From positions 62,001 through 126,000 of the forward strand of contig CAVOGX010000011.1 of the NCBI GenBank assembly GCA_963695505.1: 64,000 nucleotides of DNA. The letters are read 5' to 3'. The position numbers and the translations under genes are program-made. Below, piece by piece: positions 1-8,652 of the stretch. The notes under the pieces were generated by a model. The model saw nothing but the letters and a program-made list of their open reading frames with translations, made no database searches and was not told where the DNA came from. The DNA is from JACSRF01 sp963695505. Its GTDB lineage: Bacteria; Chloroflexota; Anaerolineae; Promineifilales; Promineifilaceae. Numbering within the stretch: position 1 is the stretch's first letter; each line of letters begins with the position of its first letter.

Positions 1-237
1 GAGAATCGGTAATTTTTCTAGCTCTTTGGTGTTTCGAATTTTGCGGGTTAAATCATGCCCACTCATATTGGGCATCATGACGTCTAGCACAAGCAAATCT
101 GGTCTGTCGGCCATGATTTTTTCAAAACCGTCCGCAGGGCTACCAATTAGTGTGGTCGTATGTCCACCACGTTGTAACATGAGGCCAACCATACGCAGCA
201 GCTGTTCGTCGTCATCAATTACGTAAATTCTGGCCAT
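1..237 (-). CDS. Response regulator receiver domain protein (partial)
   Basis: Receiver domain of a two-component response regulator; only the first 79 residues lie in the window and the rest runs off the left edge. Reading left from ATG at 237 the product begins MARIYVIDDDEQLL, with the acidic pocket at Asp8-Asp10, and LLVLDVMMPNMSG places the phospho-acceptor at Asp52 with the usual Pro56. AAGGAG sits 8 bases before the ATG. The output domain, if any, is not visible, so whether it binds DNA or acts as a stand-alone receiver cannot be said. Confidence 0.87.
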   Translation of the reverse strand, partial: MARIYVIDDDEQLLRMVGLMLQRGGHTTTLIGSPADGFEKIMADRPDLLVLDVMMPNMSGHDLTRKIRNTKELEKLPIL

Positions 238-295
238 GCCGGTGTCTCCTTGTAGCTTTGGATATCGGTTTGCACATGAAAATGCGTGCGGTTAG

Positions 296-829
296 TTAGC
301 CGCGGCTGTCTTGTAAGCAAAAAATTCCTATTCGTTCTTTGTGAACAAGAATAAGATCACCACTGTAGGAAATCTCGGGGTAAAGGGAAGCCGAAGCAAC
401 TGCCTCAAAAATGGGCTGGAAACGCCCCATAGAATGAACCAAAACTGTACGGGGCGAAAGCTGTCCATCGTGGTGAATCTCGCCCCTTATCTCAAAAGAA
501 GGAACGGTTAGGAAAGTGGGGTGAGCGCGGCCACGAATGAAAACGGAACGGCCGTGCTGCGTTCCCACCGGAATACCATCCCTTCTATCTTGCATCACAA
601 TAAAATTGATATTGTCCTTACGAAATGCAACAATATCATAGCTGGCTACAATCTCCCCCGGTTTCACAATCCGCGAAATGTAAGCATCTTCTAATTCTAA
701 AAAATCTGAATTGGGATCAGCTAGCGCCGCATGAATCCCCCCAGCACCTACTACAGCCCGACCTGTCACCCGATAAGAATCGGTAAACAAATCAAGGTTT
801 ACGACATGCCCATATCGTTTAGCGGCCAT
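296..829 (-). CDS. Hypothetical protein, 177 aa
   Basis: I do not recognise this family. The protein is soluble-looking, with no signal peptide, membrane segment or obvious catalytic motif, and is rich in short beta-type stretches (for example IVASYDIVAFRKDNINFIVM near residues 60-79). AGAAGGAG lies about 12 bases before the ATG, and a good promoter sits some 90 bases upstream, so the reading frame is credible. It lies between a response regulator and a zinc-finger gene on the same strand, but the gap on its upstream side is long and no operon link is evident. Confidence 0.6.
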   Translation of the reverse strand: MAAKRYGHVVNLDLFTDSYRVTGRAVVGAGGIHAALADPNSDFLELEDAYISRIVKPGEIVASYDIVAFRKDNINFIVMQDRRDGIPVGTQHGRSVFIRGRAHPTFLTVPSFEIRGEIHHDGQLSPRTVLVHSMGRFQPIFEAVASASLYPEISYSGDLILVHKERIGIFCLQDSRG

Positions 830-916
830 AAAGCGAAATAACTCCTTCTATCAAATCAAAACCTTCTTGCTCTAGAATTTCGTCAATTAAGGGTTGCCTG
901 ATAATTTGTACCCTAT

Positions 917-944
917 ACTATAAGGAAAAAGCGCCTTTTTACAA
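917..944 (-). promoter_or_regulatory. Sigma-70 type promoter for the 177-aa hypothetical gene
   Basis: On the minus strand TTGTAA (939-944) and TATAGT (917-922) are separated by 16 bases. Transcription would start near 910 and give a leader of about 80 bases. Confidence 0.5.
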
Positions 945-1277
945 GAGTTTTCTCTTCCTCTCTTCCTCCCAGGTGAAGTAACAAAAAATTCAGCCCCGCC
1001 TTGACCTGTTAAGGATAAACTGGGCACAAACTGCAACTAGACCAGGTTTGTGTAAGCGGCTTGCACTCGATCATAACCCAGCTCAACTCTCTTTGAGGCA
1101 CTGGAATTGGGGCGCATACTGTTGTGCCAGCTCGAGGAGCAAAAAGGTCAATTGCCGACAATGGTCTCTTAAATCTTCGACTTTGGAAAAAATTGATTGG
1201 AATATGTCAGTAACCGGAAAGATAAAGAAGTCTAAACAACCAAGGAAATTTACCAGCGGTCATCTATTCATGAAAAA
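945..1277. other. Intergenic stretch without a supported gene
   Basis: This part of the 448-base gap between two minus-strand genes holds no motif I trust. A 77-codon plus-strand frame is open across 1048-1281 but has no ribosome binding site, no recognisable domain and unusual composition. No strong hairpin or tRNA-like fold was seen. Confidence 0.4.
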
Positions 1278-1550
1278 CTAGCGGCGCGAAGGTTGCCACC
1301 CGCCGCGTTCCTCTGGCAAAACTTTTCCTTGCGCCAAAGAACGGCGAACAGAAGAATGCGCCAGCCGCGCCAGCACGTAGTCCATGCTGTTCAAGAATCG
1401 CGTGTCATATCGAACGTCCTTACACACATCGCAAACAAAAGCAGGCGCATCGGGAAACATCAACATCTGCTTTCCCAACCAATGCATATAGGGCACAGTT
1501 GCCGCCTGATAACGCCCAACACGGCATTCCTCACAAATCTCGTCAGACAT
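1278..1550 (-). CDS. YgiT-type zinc-finger protein
   Basis: Small protein (90 aa) with two Cys-x2-Cys pairs about 36 residues apart, CEEC near residue 6 and CDVC near residue 40. This matches the YgiT/MqsA N-terminal zinc-finger layout, in which two knuckles bind one zinc. No C-terminal helix-turn-helix, as in the MqsA antitoxin, is obvious in the last 50 residues, so this may be only the zinc-binding module. The ATG lies one base after the deoC stop, which suggests co-transcription with deoC and lepB. No toxin partner is adjacent, so an antitoxin role is not supported. Confidence 0.6.
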   Translation of the reverse strand: MSDEICEECRVGRYQAATVPYMHWLGKQMLMFPDAPAFVCDVCKDVRYDTRFLNSMDYVLARLAHSSVRRSLAQGKVLPEERGGWQPSRR

Positions 1551-1551
1551 T

Positions 1552-2222
1552 TTATTGATGCCCCGCTTCGTTCATAATTTTTACACTTGCGCTGGCCCCC
1601 AAACGTGATGCGCCGGCAGCAACCATTTTCTGGGCATCCGCCAGGTTACGGATCCCTCCGGCAGCCTTGACCCCCATCTCTGGTCCCACTACCTGCCGCA
1701 TCAAGGCTACGTCTGCCTCCGTTGCCCCCCCGGACCAAACCCCGTCGAAGTTTTGACATAATCAGCACCAGCCGCTTTCGCAAGCTCGCAAGCAGTGCGT
1801 TTTTCATCATCCGTTAACAGGGCCGCCTCAATGATCACTTTAACGGTTGCCCCATGCTGATGCGCCGCCTGCACTACAGCGGCAATATCTTCTTGCACCG
1901 GTTTATGCTGGCCCGACTTTAGCGCGCCAACATTGATGACCATATCAATTTCTGTTGCGCCAGCGGCTATTACCTGGTGTGTTTCATACGCTTTTACGGA
2001 TGGCAGTGTTGCGCCCAGCGGAAAGCCAACCACCGTGCAAACCACCACGTCTGAACCGTTTAGCTGCTGCGCCGCAAAAGATGCAAAAGTTGGATTTACA
2101 CAAACGGAAGCAAAGTGGTATTGTGCGGCTTCGGCGCACAGTTTTTCAACCTGGGCCTCTGTTGCCTCAGGCTTTAGCAGGGTATGATCTATCATGCGGG
2201 CTAATTCTGTGGCAGAAACCAT
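1552..2222 (-). CDS. deoC: Deoxyribose-phosphate aldolase (single frameshift)
   Basis: Catalyses reversible cleavage of 2-deoxyribose 5-phosphate to acetaldehyde and glyceraldehyde 3-phosphate in deoxynucleoside breakdown. The start IDHTLLKPEA, the core EIDMVINVGALKSG and the Schiff-base motif YVKTSTGFGPGG are all present. The frame is lost in a run of seven G near 1722-1728; restoring one G gives ATEADVALMRQVVG and continues through the expected GGIRNLADAQ region to a stop at 1552, for about 223 aa, the normal length. GGGAGG six bases upstream supports ATG 2222. The indel is most simply a homopolymer error. It sits between lepB and the zinc-finger gene on one strand. Confidence 0.88.
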
Positions 2223-2243
2223 GAACGCCTCCCTCAACTTGAC

Positions 2244-2861
2244 CTACTGAACTACTTGAGCGGCAAACGCATCGTAGGCAAAATGCGGTACTATCTGCCA
2301 ATCATCAGGGGGCCAATAAACGACCTCGGCCTTTCCCAAAATATTTTCTTCAGGCAAAAACCCCCAGGAATGTGAATCGCTTGAGTTGTTGCGGTTGTCC
2401 CCCAATACAAAATATTGGTCTTCTGGCACATCCCAAGTACCATCACTGTATGCAGGCGGGGCTTGAATATATGGCTCATCCAAAGGAATATCATTCACGA
2501 AAACCACTTGATCATGAATTTCTACGTGGTCTCCCGGCAAGCCAATAACACGTTTTATCAGGTTTAGATCATTTTGGGGGTGTTTGAAAACAATCACATC
2601 CCCTCTTTGTGGCTCATCAATCAAGTAGCTGACGTTATTAATGATTAAATACTGGCCATCATACAAAGTCGGGTTCATGCTGCTGCCATCAATTTTGTAA
2701 CGGCCGATCAGGCCATTCACAATCCAAAAAATGAAAAAGGTGAGCAGCAAGGTCTCAATAATCTCTCGCACCACGACTTCCGTAGGCTGCCGATACTCCA
2801 GGTCTACTGCAGCAAGAGAAGGTTTTGTTTGGGGTTCAACTGCTAAATCTTTGAGTACCAT
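2244..2861 (-). CDS. lepB: Signal peptidase I
   Basis: Membrane-bound serine protease that removes signal peptides from exported proteins. One membrane segment lies at about residues 34-53 after a cytoplasmic head. The catalytic serine is Ser61 in DGSSMNPT, the general-base lysine is Lys103 in KRVIGLPGD, and the GDNRNNSSDS box follows; the last box reads SHSWG where SRxWG is usual. At 205 aa the length is typical of Gram-positive-type enzymes. It is probably the first gene of a run with deoC and the zinc-finger gene. Confidence 0.95.
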   Translation of the reverse strand: MVLKDLAVEPQTKPSLAAVDLEYRQPTEVVVREIIETLLLTFFIFWIVNGLIGRYKIDGSSMNPTLYDGQYLIINNVSYLIDEPQRGDVIVFKHPQNDLNLIKRVIGLPGDHVEIHDQVVFVNDIPLDEPYIQAPPAYSDGTWDVPEDQYFVLGDNRNNSSDSHSWGFLPEENILGKAEVVYWPPDDWQIVPHFAYDAFAAQVVQ

Positions 2862-2896
2862 ATACAGCTTTACAGATTAAAAAAAGTATCGTTTAC

Positions 2897-2926
2897 ATTA
2901 TATTGAATTTTGGGAATGGAGACGAA
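2897..2926 (-). promoter_or_regulatory. Probable lepB promoter
   Basis: A perfect minus-strand TATAAT (2897-2902) lies about 40 bases upstream of the lepB ATG. The -35 position is weak (TTCGTC at 2921-2926, spacer 18), so the -10 box carries the call. Confidence 0.4.
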
Positions 2927-3024
2927 TTCGAGCCTATTGTCCTCATAGAACCCTGTACGCAGGAATTTATTCCAGGTTACGCCCCTAACACCTTTAGCTT
3001 AGGTGGACCTTCTTACAATCCGTC

Positions 3025-3053
3025 TTGCACGCCGCCTCACCCAGGGCTATAAT
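3025..3053 (+). promoter_or_regulatory. Promoter of tRNA-Lys
   Basis: TTGCAC (3025-3030) and TATAAT (3048-3053) with an ideal 17-base spacer, 14 bases before the mature tRNA 5 prime end. Confidence 0.75.
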
Positions 3054-3067
3054 GCGCCAATGTGAGT

Positions 3068-3143
3068 GGGCCATTAGCTCAGCTGGCAGAGCAGGTGACT
3101 TTTAATCACTTGGTCAGAGGTTCGAGTCCTCTATGGCCCACCA
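3068..3143 (+). tRNA. tRNA-Lys (anticodon TTT)
   Basis: The 76-base gene folds as a cloverleaf. Acceptor arms GGGCCAT and ATGGCCC pair perfectly, the D-arm region reads AGCTCAGCTGGCAGAGC, the anticodon stem closes a CTTTTAA loop with TTT at the anticodon, and the T arm contains GGTTCGAGTCC. Discriminator A and the CCA end are genomically encoded (3140-3143). It is preceded by its own promoter and followed by a terminator, so it is a single-gene unit. Confidence 0.97.
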
Positions 3144-3153
3144 TTCATGACTG

Positions 3154-3180
3154 CGCCTGGTGCTTCACCAGGCGTTTTTT
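3154..3180 (+). terminator. Terminator after tRNA-Lys
   Basis: CGCCTGGT, loop GCTTC, then ACCAGGCG and six T. It lies just before the moeA start, so moeA needs its own promoter or read-through. Confidence 0.88.
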
Positions 3181-3195
3181 GTTAGGATTGTACCC

Positions 3196-5242
3196 ATGAA
3201 GCGTACCATTTACCTTGAAGACATTCCTCTGGACGAAGCCCAGGCTGCGCTGGCCAATGCTTTGCATGAAGCTGGCTTGTGGCAGCCCATGCCCGCAGAA
3301 TGGGTCCCTTTAACGCAGGCCGTGGGGCGGGTAACGGCCGTTGCCGTTTGGGCTAAAATTTCCTCACCCCACTACCACGCCAGCGCCATGGACGGCTACG
3401 CCGTGCGTGCCCAGGATACTGCCGGGGCTACTGAAACCAATCCTATCCAATTTGCCCTGGTTGATGAATGGGAAAATGGGGGCAGCCGTCCCGCCAAAGC
3501 GGTCAACACCGGCCATGCCCTGCCCGGCTGGGCCAATGCCGTGATCATGATCGAGCAGACGCAGCAGGTGACGCTGGCGAACGGGACAGCCGGCATCGAA
3601 GATTCGCGCCGCCGTGCCGCCCTGGCATCACGTACGGCCGATGGGCGAAGACATGGTCGCGACGGAGCTGGTGCTGCCCGCCAACCACAAGCTGCGCCCG
3701 GTTGACCTGGGCGCGCTGGCCGGGTCGGGTCATGCCGGGTGGCGGTATACCGCCGGCCGCGTGTAGCCATCATCCCCACGGGGTCGGAGCTTTGAGTCGA
3801 GGCCGTGGACAGAGTACGGCCGTCAGAGCGACCTCCGCCGGCGGGGCAGCATTATCGAGTACAACAGCATCGTCCTGGCGGCGCAGGTAAGCAGTGGGGC
3901 GGCGTGCCCACCCGCTGGCCCATTGTGCCGGATGAATCTGGCGGCGATTCAAACGGCCGTGCGTTAGGCCGCCGCAACCATGATCTGGTGCTGGTCAACG
4001 CCGGTTCCTCCGCCGGCAGCGAGGATTACACGGCCCATATCGTGCAGGAGCTGGGCGAACTGCTTGTGCATGGCGTGGCCGTGCGGCCCGGGTCATCCGG
4101 TCATCCTCGGGCATGATTACGCTGCGAACGCATGATGGGAAGAAGCTGATCCGATCCGAAATCCGAAATCTGCGACGAAAGTCCCCATCATTGGCGTGCC
4201 TGGCTACCCGGTCAGCGCGGCGCTGACCGGCGAGATTTTTGTGGAGCCGCTGCTGGCCCGCTGGCAGGGGCAGCCAGCCCTATCGAGCCGCCCACCCTGC
4301 ACGGCACGCTTCACCCGCAAGGTGAACTCTCACACCGGCGATGACGACTTCGTGCGCGTGGCTGTAGGCCGAGTGGGTGAGAAGGTCATGGCCACACCCA
4401 TCAGCCGCGGCGCAGGCGTCATTACGCTCGCTGGTGCGCGCCGATGGCATCGTGCGCATTCCCCGTTTCAGCGAAGGGGCCGACGCCGGGGACCGAGGTA
4501 ACCGTGCACCTGTACCGCACCCCGGCGCGAAATCGAGCGCACGATTGTGGCCATTGGCAGCCACGATTTGACCCTGGATTTGCTGGCGCAGTTTCTGGCG
4601 GCGCGCGACGGCCGTTTGCGGCTGATGTCGGCCAACGTGGGCAGCCTGGGCGGGCTGGTGGCGCTGCGGCGCGGCGAAGCGCATCTGGCCGGCTCCCATT
4701 TGCTGGATCCGGAGACCGGCGTTTATAACGACAGCTATGTCGGCCGTTATCTGCCGGAGCAGGAAGTGGCGGTGGTGACGCTGGTGGGGCGTGAGCAGGG
4801 TTGGATCGTACCTGCCGGGAATCCGACAGGGCTGACCGGCTGGGATGATGCTGCCAATCGCGATGTGCGCTTTGTGAACCGGCAGCGCGGTGCGGGCACG
4901 CGGTGCTGCTCGATTATGAACTGGGGCAACGCGGCATTGACGCCGGAGCAGGTGCACGGCTATGAGCGCGAAGAGTACACGCATCTGGCCGTGGCGGCCG
5001 CGATTGCCTCCGGCACGGCCGATGCCGGCCTGGGCATTCGCGCGGCGGCGCGGGCGCTGGAGCTGGATTTTGTGCCGCTGGCCCACGAAGAGTACGAGTT
5101 GGTCATACCCCAAGCGCATTATGCGTCAGATTTGCTGCAGCCGCTGCTCTCTTTACTGCACGACGGCCGTTTCCGCCAGGCGGTGGCCGACATGCCCGGT
5201 TACGACGTGGCAGCCATGGGGCAGACGAAGACGATTGGTTAG
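3196..5242 (+). pseudogene. moeA: MoeA-type molybdopterin molybdenumtransferase fused to a COG1910 molybdate-binding-like domain, many frameshifts
   Basis: MoeA inserts molybdate into adenylylated molybdopterin. The N-terminal part is intact (MKRTIYLEDIPLDEAQ; SAMDGYAV near residue 60). A periplasmic-binding-protein-like domain of the COG1910 type is intact from about 4547 to 5242 (SANVGSLGGLVAL, RGAGTR, TADAGLGIRAAA). Between about 3600 and 4550 the frame changes repeatedly: near 3600, 3740, 3792, 3840, 3890, 3930, 3990, 4100 and beyond. Conserved pieces such as RVAIIPTGSEL, LVLVNAGSSAGSEDYTA and IIGVPGYPVSAAL survive in different frames. Frames restore by one-base changes and protein-level conservation is otherwise good. 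That fits sequence error or very recent decay rather than an old pseudogene. A heptamer-repeat insert lies at 4150-4180. Confidence 0.8.
4150..4180. repeat. Heptamer-type repeat inside moeA
   Basis: The segment reads as CCGAAAT repeated twice followed by CTGCGAC, flanked by further partial copies. It coincides with about 20 extra residues between the MoeA motifs VILGMI and VPIIGVPGYP, so it looks like a short-tandem-repeat insertion in coding sequence. It resembles the repeat at 23066-23105 in recD2. Confidence 0.55.
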
Positions 5243-5366
5243 GAGATGGCCCTTTACAGCCCATGCACGGCAAAACGGCCGTTACTTGCACCGTCAGGTT
5301 GTTATGGTCTAATGTGGGCGTCACCTTTTGTGATGGCGTAGCTATTTCTGACTAGGAGCAGCATTA

Positions 5367-6278
5367 ATGCACAACTTTATCGCTGATTTGCACAACCACA
5401 CCACCGCATCAGACGGCGAATATACCCCCACTGAACTTGTGCAAGCCGCCTGTGAGCTAGGCTTGCAGGCCCTTGGCGTGACCGATCACGATACCTTAGA
5501 CGGATTAGAAGAAGCTCTGGAAGCTGGCCTCAAGCTGGGCATTCGCATTGTGCCCGGCGTGGAGGTTTCGCTGCGTTTCCGCCGCCCTTATTTTGTGGGT
5601 ACGCTGCACTATTTGCTGTACATTCCTAATACCTTGCTTAAAGATAACGCCTTCCGAGAGATGGCAACGGCCGTTTTCAGCCAGGGGCGCGGCAGCAGAT
5701 TAGTCCGCGCCCGCGTGGTCGCCATTAACGAAGAGTTTGGACCTCGAGGCAAAACACCCCTCCTGCAGCGCAATCTTACAGCGGAAGAAATCGAGGCCCT
5801 GGCCCCCAACGTCACCCGCCGCCACTTTGCCCTGGCCCTAAGCCAAAATCATGGTCTAGACCGTGAACAGGTAAATATGCTCATTGGCAATAACAGCCCC
5901 GCATATGTGCCATCAGGCATTGACCCAGCCCAATTGACCCCCTTACTGCAAAAGTACCCCCAGCTCGTGCGCGTATTTGCCCACCCCGCTGCGGGCTCAT
6001 TCCCCGGCGAGAGTTTATATAATGAGGTCCTGCCGCCCATTGAAGTCGTAGAAAAGCTCATGCCGGAATTTCTAGACAACCAATTACTTGGCCTGGATGG
6101 GCTGGAAGTTCACTACCCGGGCCACGCGCCGCAGCACGAGCAGCTCATGGCAGAGTGGGCCAGCAAGTACAAACTACTGATGACGGGCGGCTCAGACTGC
6201 CACGACCGGGTCAACCGCCCTTTGGGCGTAACCGGCGTGAACCAGTCTGAATTAGATGCGGTATTATCCCGCCTGTGA
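5367..6278 (+). CDS. PHP-domain metal-dependent phosphoesterase
   Basis: PHP (polymerase and histidinol phosphatase) fold; relatives include the YciV/RNase AM 5 prime exonucleases and nucleoside bisphosphate phosphatases. Metal ligands are visible in order: DLHNHTTASDG (residues 7-17), GVTDHDT (about 39-45), VPGVEVS (about 61-67), an FAHPA stretch and GGSDCHD near the C terminus. At 303 aa it is a stand-alone enzyme rather than a polymerase domain. AGGAG lies 8 bases before ATG. The exact substrate cannot be read from sequence. Confidence 0.82.
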   Translation: MHNFIADLHNHTTASDGEYTPTELVQAACELGLQALGVTDHDTLDGLEEALEAGLKLGIRIVPGVEVSLRFRRPYFVGTLHYLLYIPNTLLKDNAFREMATAVFSQGRGSRLVRARVVAINEEFGPRGKTPLLQRNLTAEEIEALAPNVTRRHFALALSQNHGLDREQVNMLIGNNSPAYVPSGIDPAQLTPLLQKYPQLVRVFAHPAAGSFPGESLYNEVLPPIEVVEKLMPEFLDNQLLGLDGLEVHYPGHAPQHEQLMAEWASKYKLLMTGGSDCHDRVNRPLGVTGVNQSELDAVLSRL

Positions 6279-6329
6279 GGTTTGCTCGCAGGCGAATCTG
6301 TTCATAAATCATCATAAAGGAGCAGGGAC

Positions 6330-6848
6330 ATGTCAAAATTCGAGGAGGTTTGCGAAGTGTATAGCAAATCTCGCCGCGCGTTTCTGACCTATGAAAAAGA
6401 ATGCCAGCAGTTTGCTCGCGATCTGGTTTACGGCATGATCGAGTATTTTGAATGGCCGCAAGATCAGGAAATTAGCTACATCCCCCTCGGCGAAGATCTC
6501 GACCCTAACAACAAATTTTACGCGCTGGCGGGGGCTATGCGCTTGAACGAGGAATCGTTTTGGCATTTTGGAGTAGAGCTAACAGCTTACGAATCTGGTT
6601 TTAACAATCCGGCTCCGTTTGTCATGAGCTTTTTCATCAAAAAGCTGGGAACCAATTTTATTGTGAAGCTGGGACCCCAAGGACGCGAAATTAAAATTCC
6701 TGAGAGCCAGCGTATTGCGCTAGATCCATTTTATGATGCGGTTTTTATGCAAATTGTGGAGTTTTTCAAGAAACGCTACCACCAGGCTCTGGCCCGCCAG
6801 GAGCAGGATCAGCTTGCGTTTATCATGCTGAGCCCTGGCCCAGCTTGA
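6330..6848 (+). CDS. Hypothetical protein, 172 aa
   Basis: No family recognised. The protein is soluble, begins with a charged helical stretch rich in Glu and Lys, and has several aromatic-rich segments (IEYFEWPQDQEISYIP, FGVELTAYESGF). AAAGGAG stands 7 bases before the ATG, and the gene follows the PHP gene by 50 bases and precedes an RNA methyltransferase by 4, so it is probably in the same transcript. Confidence 0.62.
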   Translation: MSKFEEVCEVYSKSRRAFLTYEKECQQFARDLVYGMIEYFEWPQDQEISYIPLGEDLDPNNKFYALAGAMRLNEESFWHFGVELTAYESGFNNPAPFVMSFFIKKLGTNFIVKLGPQGREIKIPESQRIALDPFYDAVFMQIVEFFKKRYHQALARQEQDQLAFIMLSPGPA

Positions 6849-6852
6849 GTGG

Positions 6853-7674
6853 ATGCCAATGACGCTGCGCATTTCGAGTTTACAAAACGGCCGTATTAAG
6901 CACGTGGTTAAGCTAAACCAACGGCGCTACCGGGATGCGCAGCAGCTCACGGTGGTGGAAGGGGCCCGCGAAGTCTCGCAGGCGCTGGCTAGCGGTATTG
7001 TGCCCCGGGAGGCTTTTCTCTGCCCCGAGCTGTTGCCAGCAGAAGCAGAAACGGCCGTTTCCTGTCTACAATCGCTGGCTCAGGAAAATCGTACCCATCT
7101 CTTTGAAGTCACCACGGCTGTTTTTGCCAAAATTGCTTATCGGGGCGACAGTGGTGGTCTGCTGCTCACCATTCCCTACCTGCCTGCCAATCTGGATAGT
7201 TTACCGCACTCAACCAATCCGCTGTTTGCCATCATTGAGGGCGCTGAAAAACCGGGTAACCTGGGCGCTGTGCTGCGCACCGCTGACGGCGCCGGCATTG
7301 ATGGCGTCATTCTCAGCAGCGACGGACCCAGTACCGACCTGCATAACCCCAACGTGATCCGCGCCAGCCTGGGCGCTTTATTCACAGTGCCGGTAGCAGC
7401 CGCCAACAATGCCAGCATTTGCCACTGGCTTGACCAGCACCGCATTCAGATTGTGGCCGCAACGCCTGACGCAGCACAATTGTATACGGCCGTTGATTTC
7501 TCCCAACCCACCGCCATCATTGCCGGCAGTGAAGCCCAAGGGCTTAGCCCCTTCTGGCTTTCCAATGCCAACAAGCAGGTTCGCATCCCAATGCACGGCA
7601 GAGTAGACAGCCTCAATTTATCCATCTCCGTCGCCCTACTGCTTTACGAAGCTTTACGGCAACGTTCGTTATAA
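6853..7674 (+). CDS. TrmH/SpoU-family RNA 2-prime-O-methyltransferase
   Basis: Transfers a methyl group from S-adenosylmethionine to a ribose in rRNA or tRNA. The N-terminal substrate-binding segment (about residues 10-110) is followed by the SPOUT knot domain, with motif 1 as EGAEKPGNLGAVLRTADGAG, motif 2 as IIAGSEAQGLS and motif 3 as IPMHGRVDSLNLSISVALLLYE. The length (273 aa) is usual for the RlmB/TsnR-like group. A second in-frame ATG at 6859 is an alternative start. It lies only 4 bases after the hypothetical gene. Confidence 0.92.
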   Translation: MPMTLRISSLQNGRIKHVVKLNQRRYRDAQQLTVVEGAREVSQALASGIVPREAFLCPELLPAEAETAVSCLQSLAQENRTHLFEVTTAVFAKIAYRGDSGGLLLTIPYLPANLDSLPHSTNPLFAIIEGAEKPGNLGAVLRTADGAGIDGVILSSDGPSTDLHNPNVIRASLGALFTVPVAAANNASICHWLDQHRIQIVAATPDAAQLYTAVDFSQPTAIIAGSEAQGLSPFWLSNANKQVRIPMHGRVDSLNLSISVALLLYEALRQRSL

Positions 7675-7684
7675 AGAGTTCGCC

Positions 7685-8443
7685 ATGCGCATTGCCCTAA
7701 TTTCCGACATACACGGCAACCTTGTTTCTTTGGAAGCAGTTCTTGCAGATATCGACCAACAAAACATCGCCCAGACTGTTTTTTTGGGCGATGCTGTTAC
7801 CCTCGGCCCGCAACCACGCGAAGTGCTTTCGCGCTTGCGCAAATTGGGATGCCCTTCTGTGATGGGAAATCATGATGCTTTTCTTGTCGAACCCTCTTTG
7901 TTGAGCAGCTATACCGAACAACCCTGGGTTCTAGAAGCAGTCGCCTGGTGCCGTCACAAGCTTAACGCAGCAGACCTGGACTATCTGCGAACTTTCCAAA
8001 CCCAAATCGAAATTATCTTGGACCCCAACCGGCCCAATGCCAGCAAATTGCTTTGCTTCCACGGCTCACCACGTTCCAATGTCGATATCATTTTGTCGAC
8101 AACGCCCATCAAGGAACTCGAAAAGATGCTCAATGGGCACAAAGCCGCCATCATGGCCGGTGGGCACACGCATGTGCAGATGATGCGCCAGTATAATGGT
8201 GCACTTTTGCTAAATGCTGGAAGCGTGGGCATGCCTTTCAAAAAAACACCCTTCAAAGGTGCGCCCCATATCCTGCCCTGGGCTGAATACACCATTGTTG
8301 AATGGAGTGATGGCATCCTCAGCGTCGATTTGCGCCGCGTGCCCGTCTCGTTAGAGGCTATACAAGCTGCAGCTTGTGCCAGCGACATGCCCGATCGCCA
8401 AGATTGGGTCAATAATTGGCAGATTCCCAATAAGCTCTGGTGA
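7685..8443 (+). CDS. Calcineurin-like metallophosphoesterase (YfcE/MJ0936-like)
   Basis: Two-metal phosphoesterase. Ligand motifs are SDIHGN (residues 7-12), GDAVTLGP (about 35-42), GNHDAF (about 59-64), and the C-terminal histidines in CFHGSP and GGHTHVQ. The metallophosphatase family has varied or unknown in-cell substrates, so none is assigned. Short spacing (10 bases) to the upstream methyltransferase suggests one operon starting with the PHP gene. Confidence 0.85.
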   Translation: MRIALISDIHGNLVSLEAVLADIDQQNIAQTVFLGDAVTLGPQPREVLSRLRKLGCPSVMGNHDAFLVEPSLLSSYTEQPWVLEAVAWCRHKLNAADLDYLRTFQTQIEIILDPNRPNASKLLCFHGSPRSNVDIILSTTPIKELEKMLNGHKAAIMAGGHTHVQMMRQYNGALLLNAGSVGMPFKKTPFKGAPHILPWAEYTIVEWSDGILSVDLRRVPVSLEAIQAAACASDMPDRQDWVNNWQIPNKLW

Positions 8444-8652
8444 CTGAAAGTCCTCCCTGGCTTGTTTTCATTGATAGTCGATCATAAAATTCATCTGGTT
8501 GTAATGGGGAACCTGTGGGCTGATCATTTTGGGAGCTAGCTACCAATCCATGAATCCGGCCCCAGCTTGCCTAGCGAATCAATTATAAACCCATTATTTC
8601 GGCTGCCCTTTACTGTTTTCAGGGTAAGCCTACGTTCAAATAGGAGTAAAAG

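Noticed and set aside
26..226. Plus-strand open frame of 66 codons
   Set aside because: It is antisense to the response-regulator receiver domain, whose motifs are clear on the minus strand.
1048..1281. Plus-strand open frame of 77 codons in an intergenic gap
   Set aside because: No ribosome binding site, no domain and no conserved-looking segment.
1278..1550. MqsRA-type toxin-antitoxin pair
   Set aside because: Only the zinc-finger part is present and no toxin gene is adjacent.
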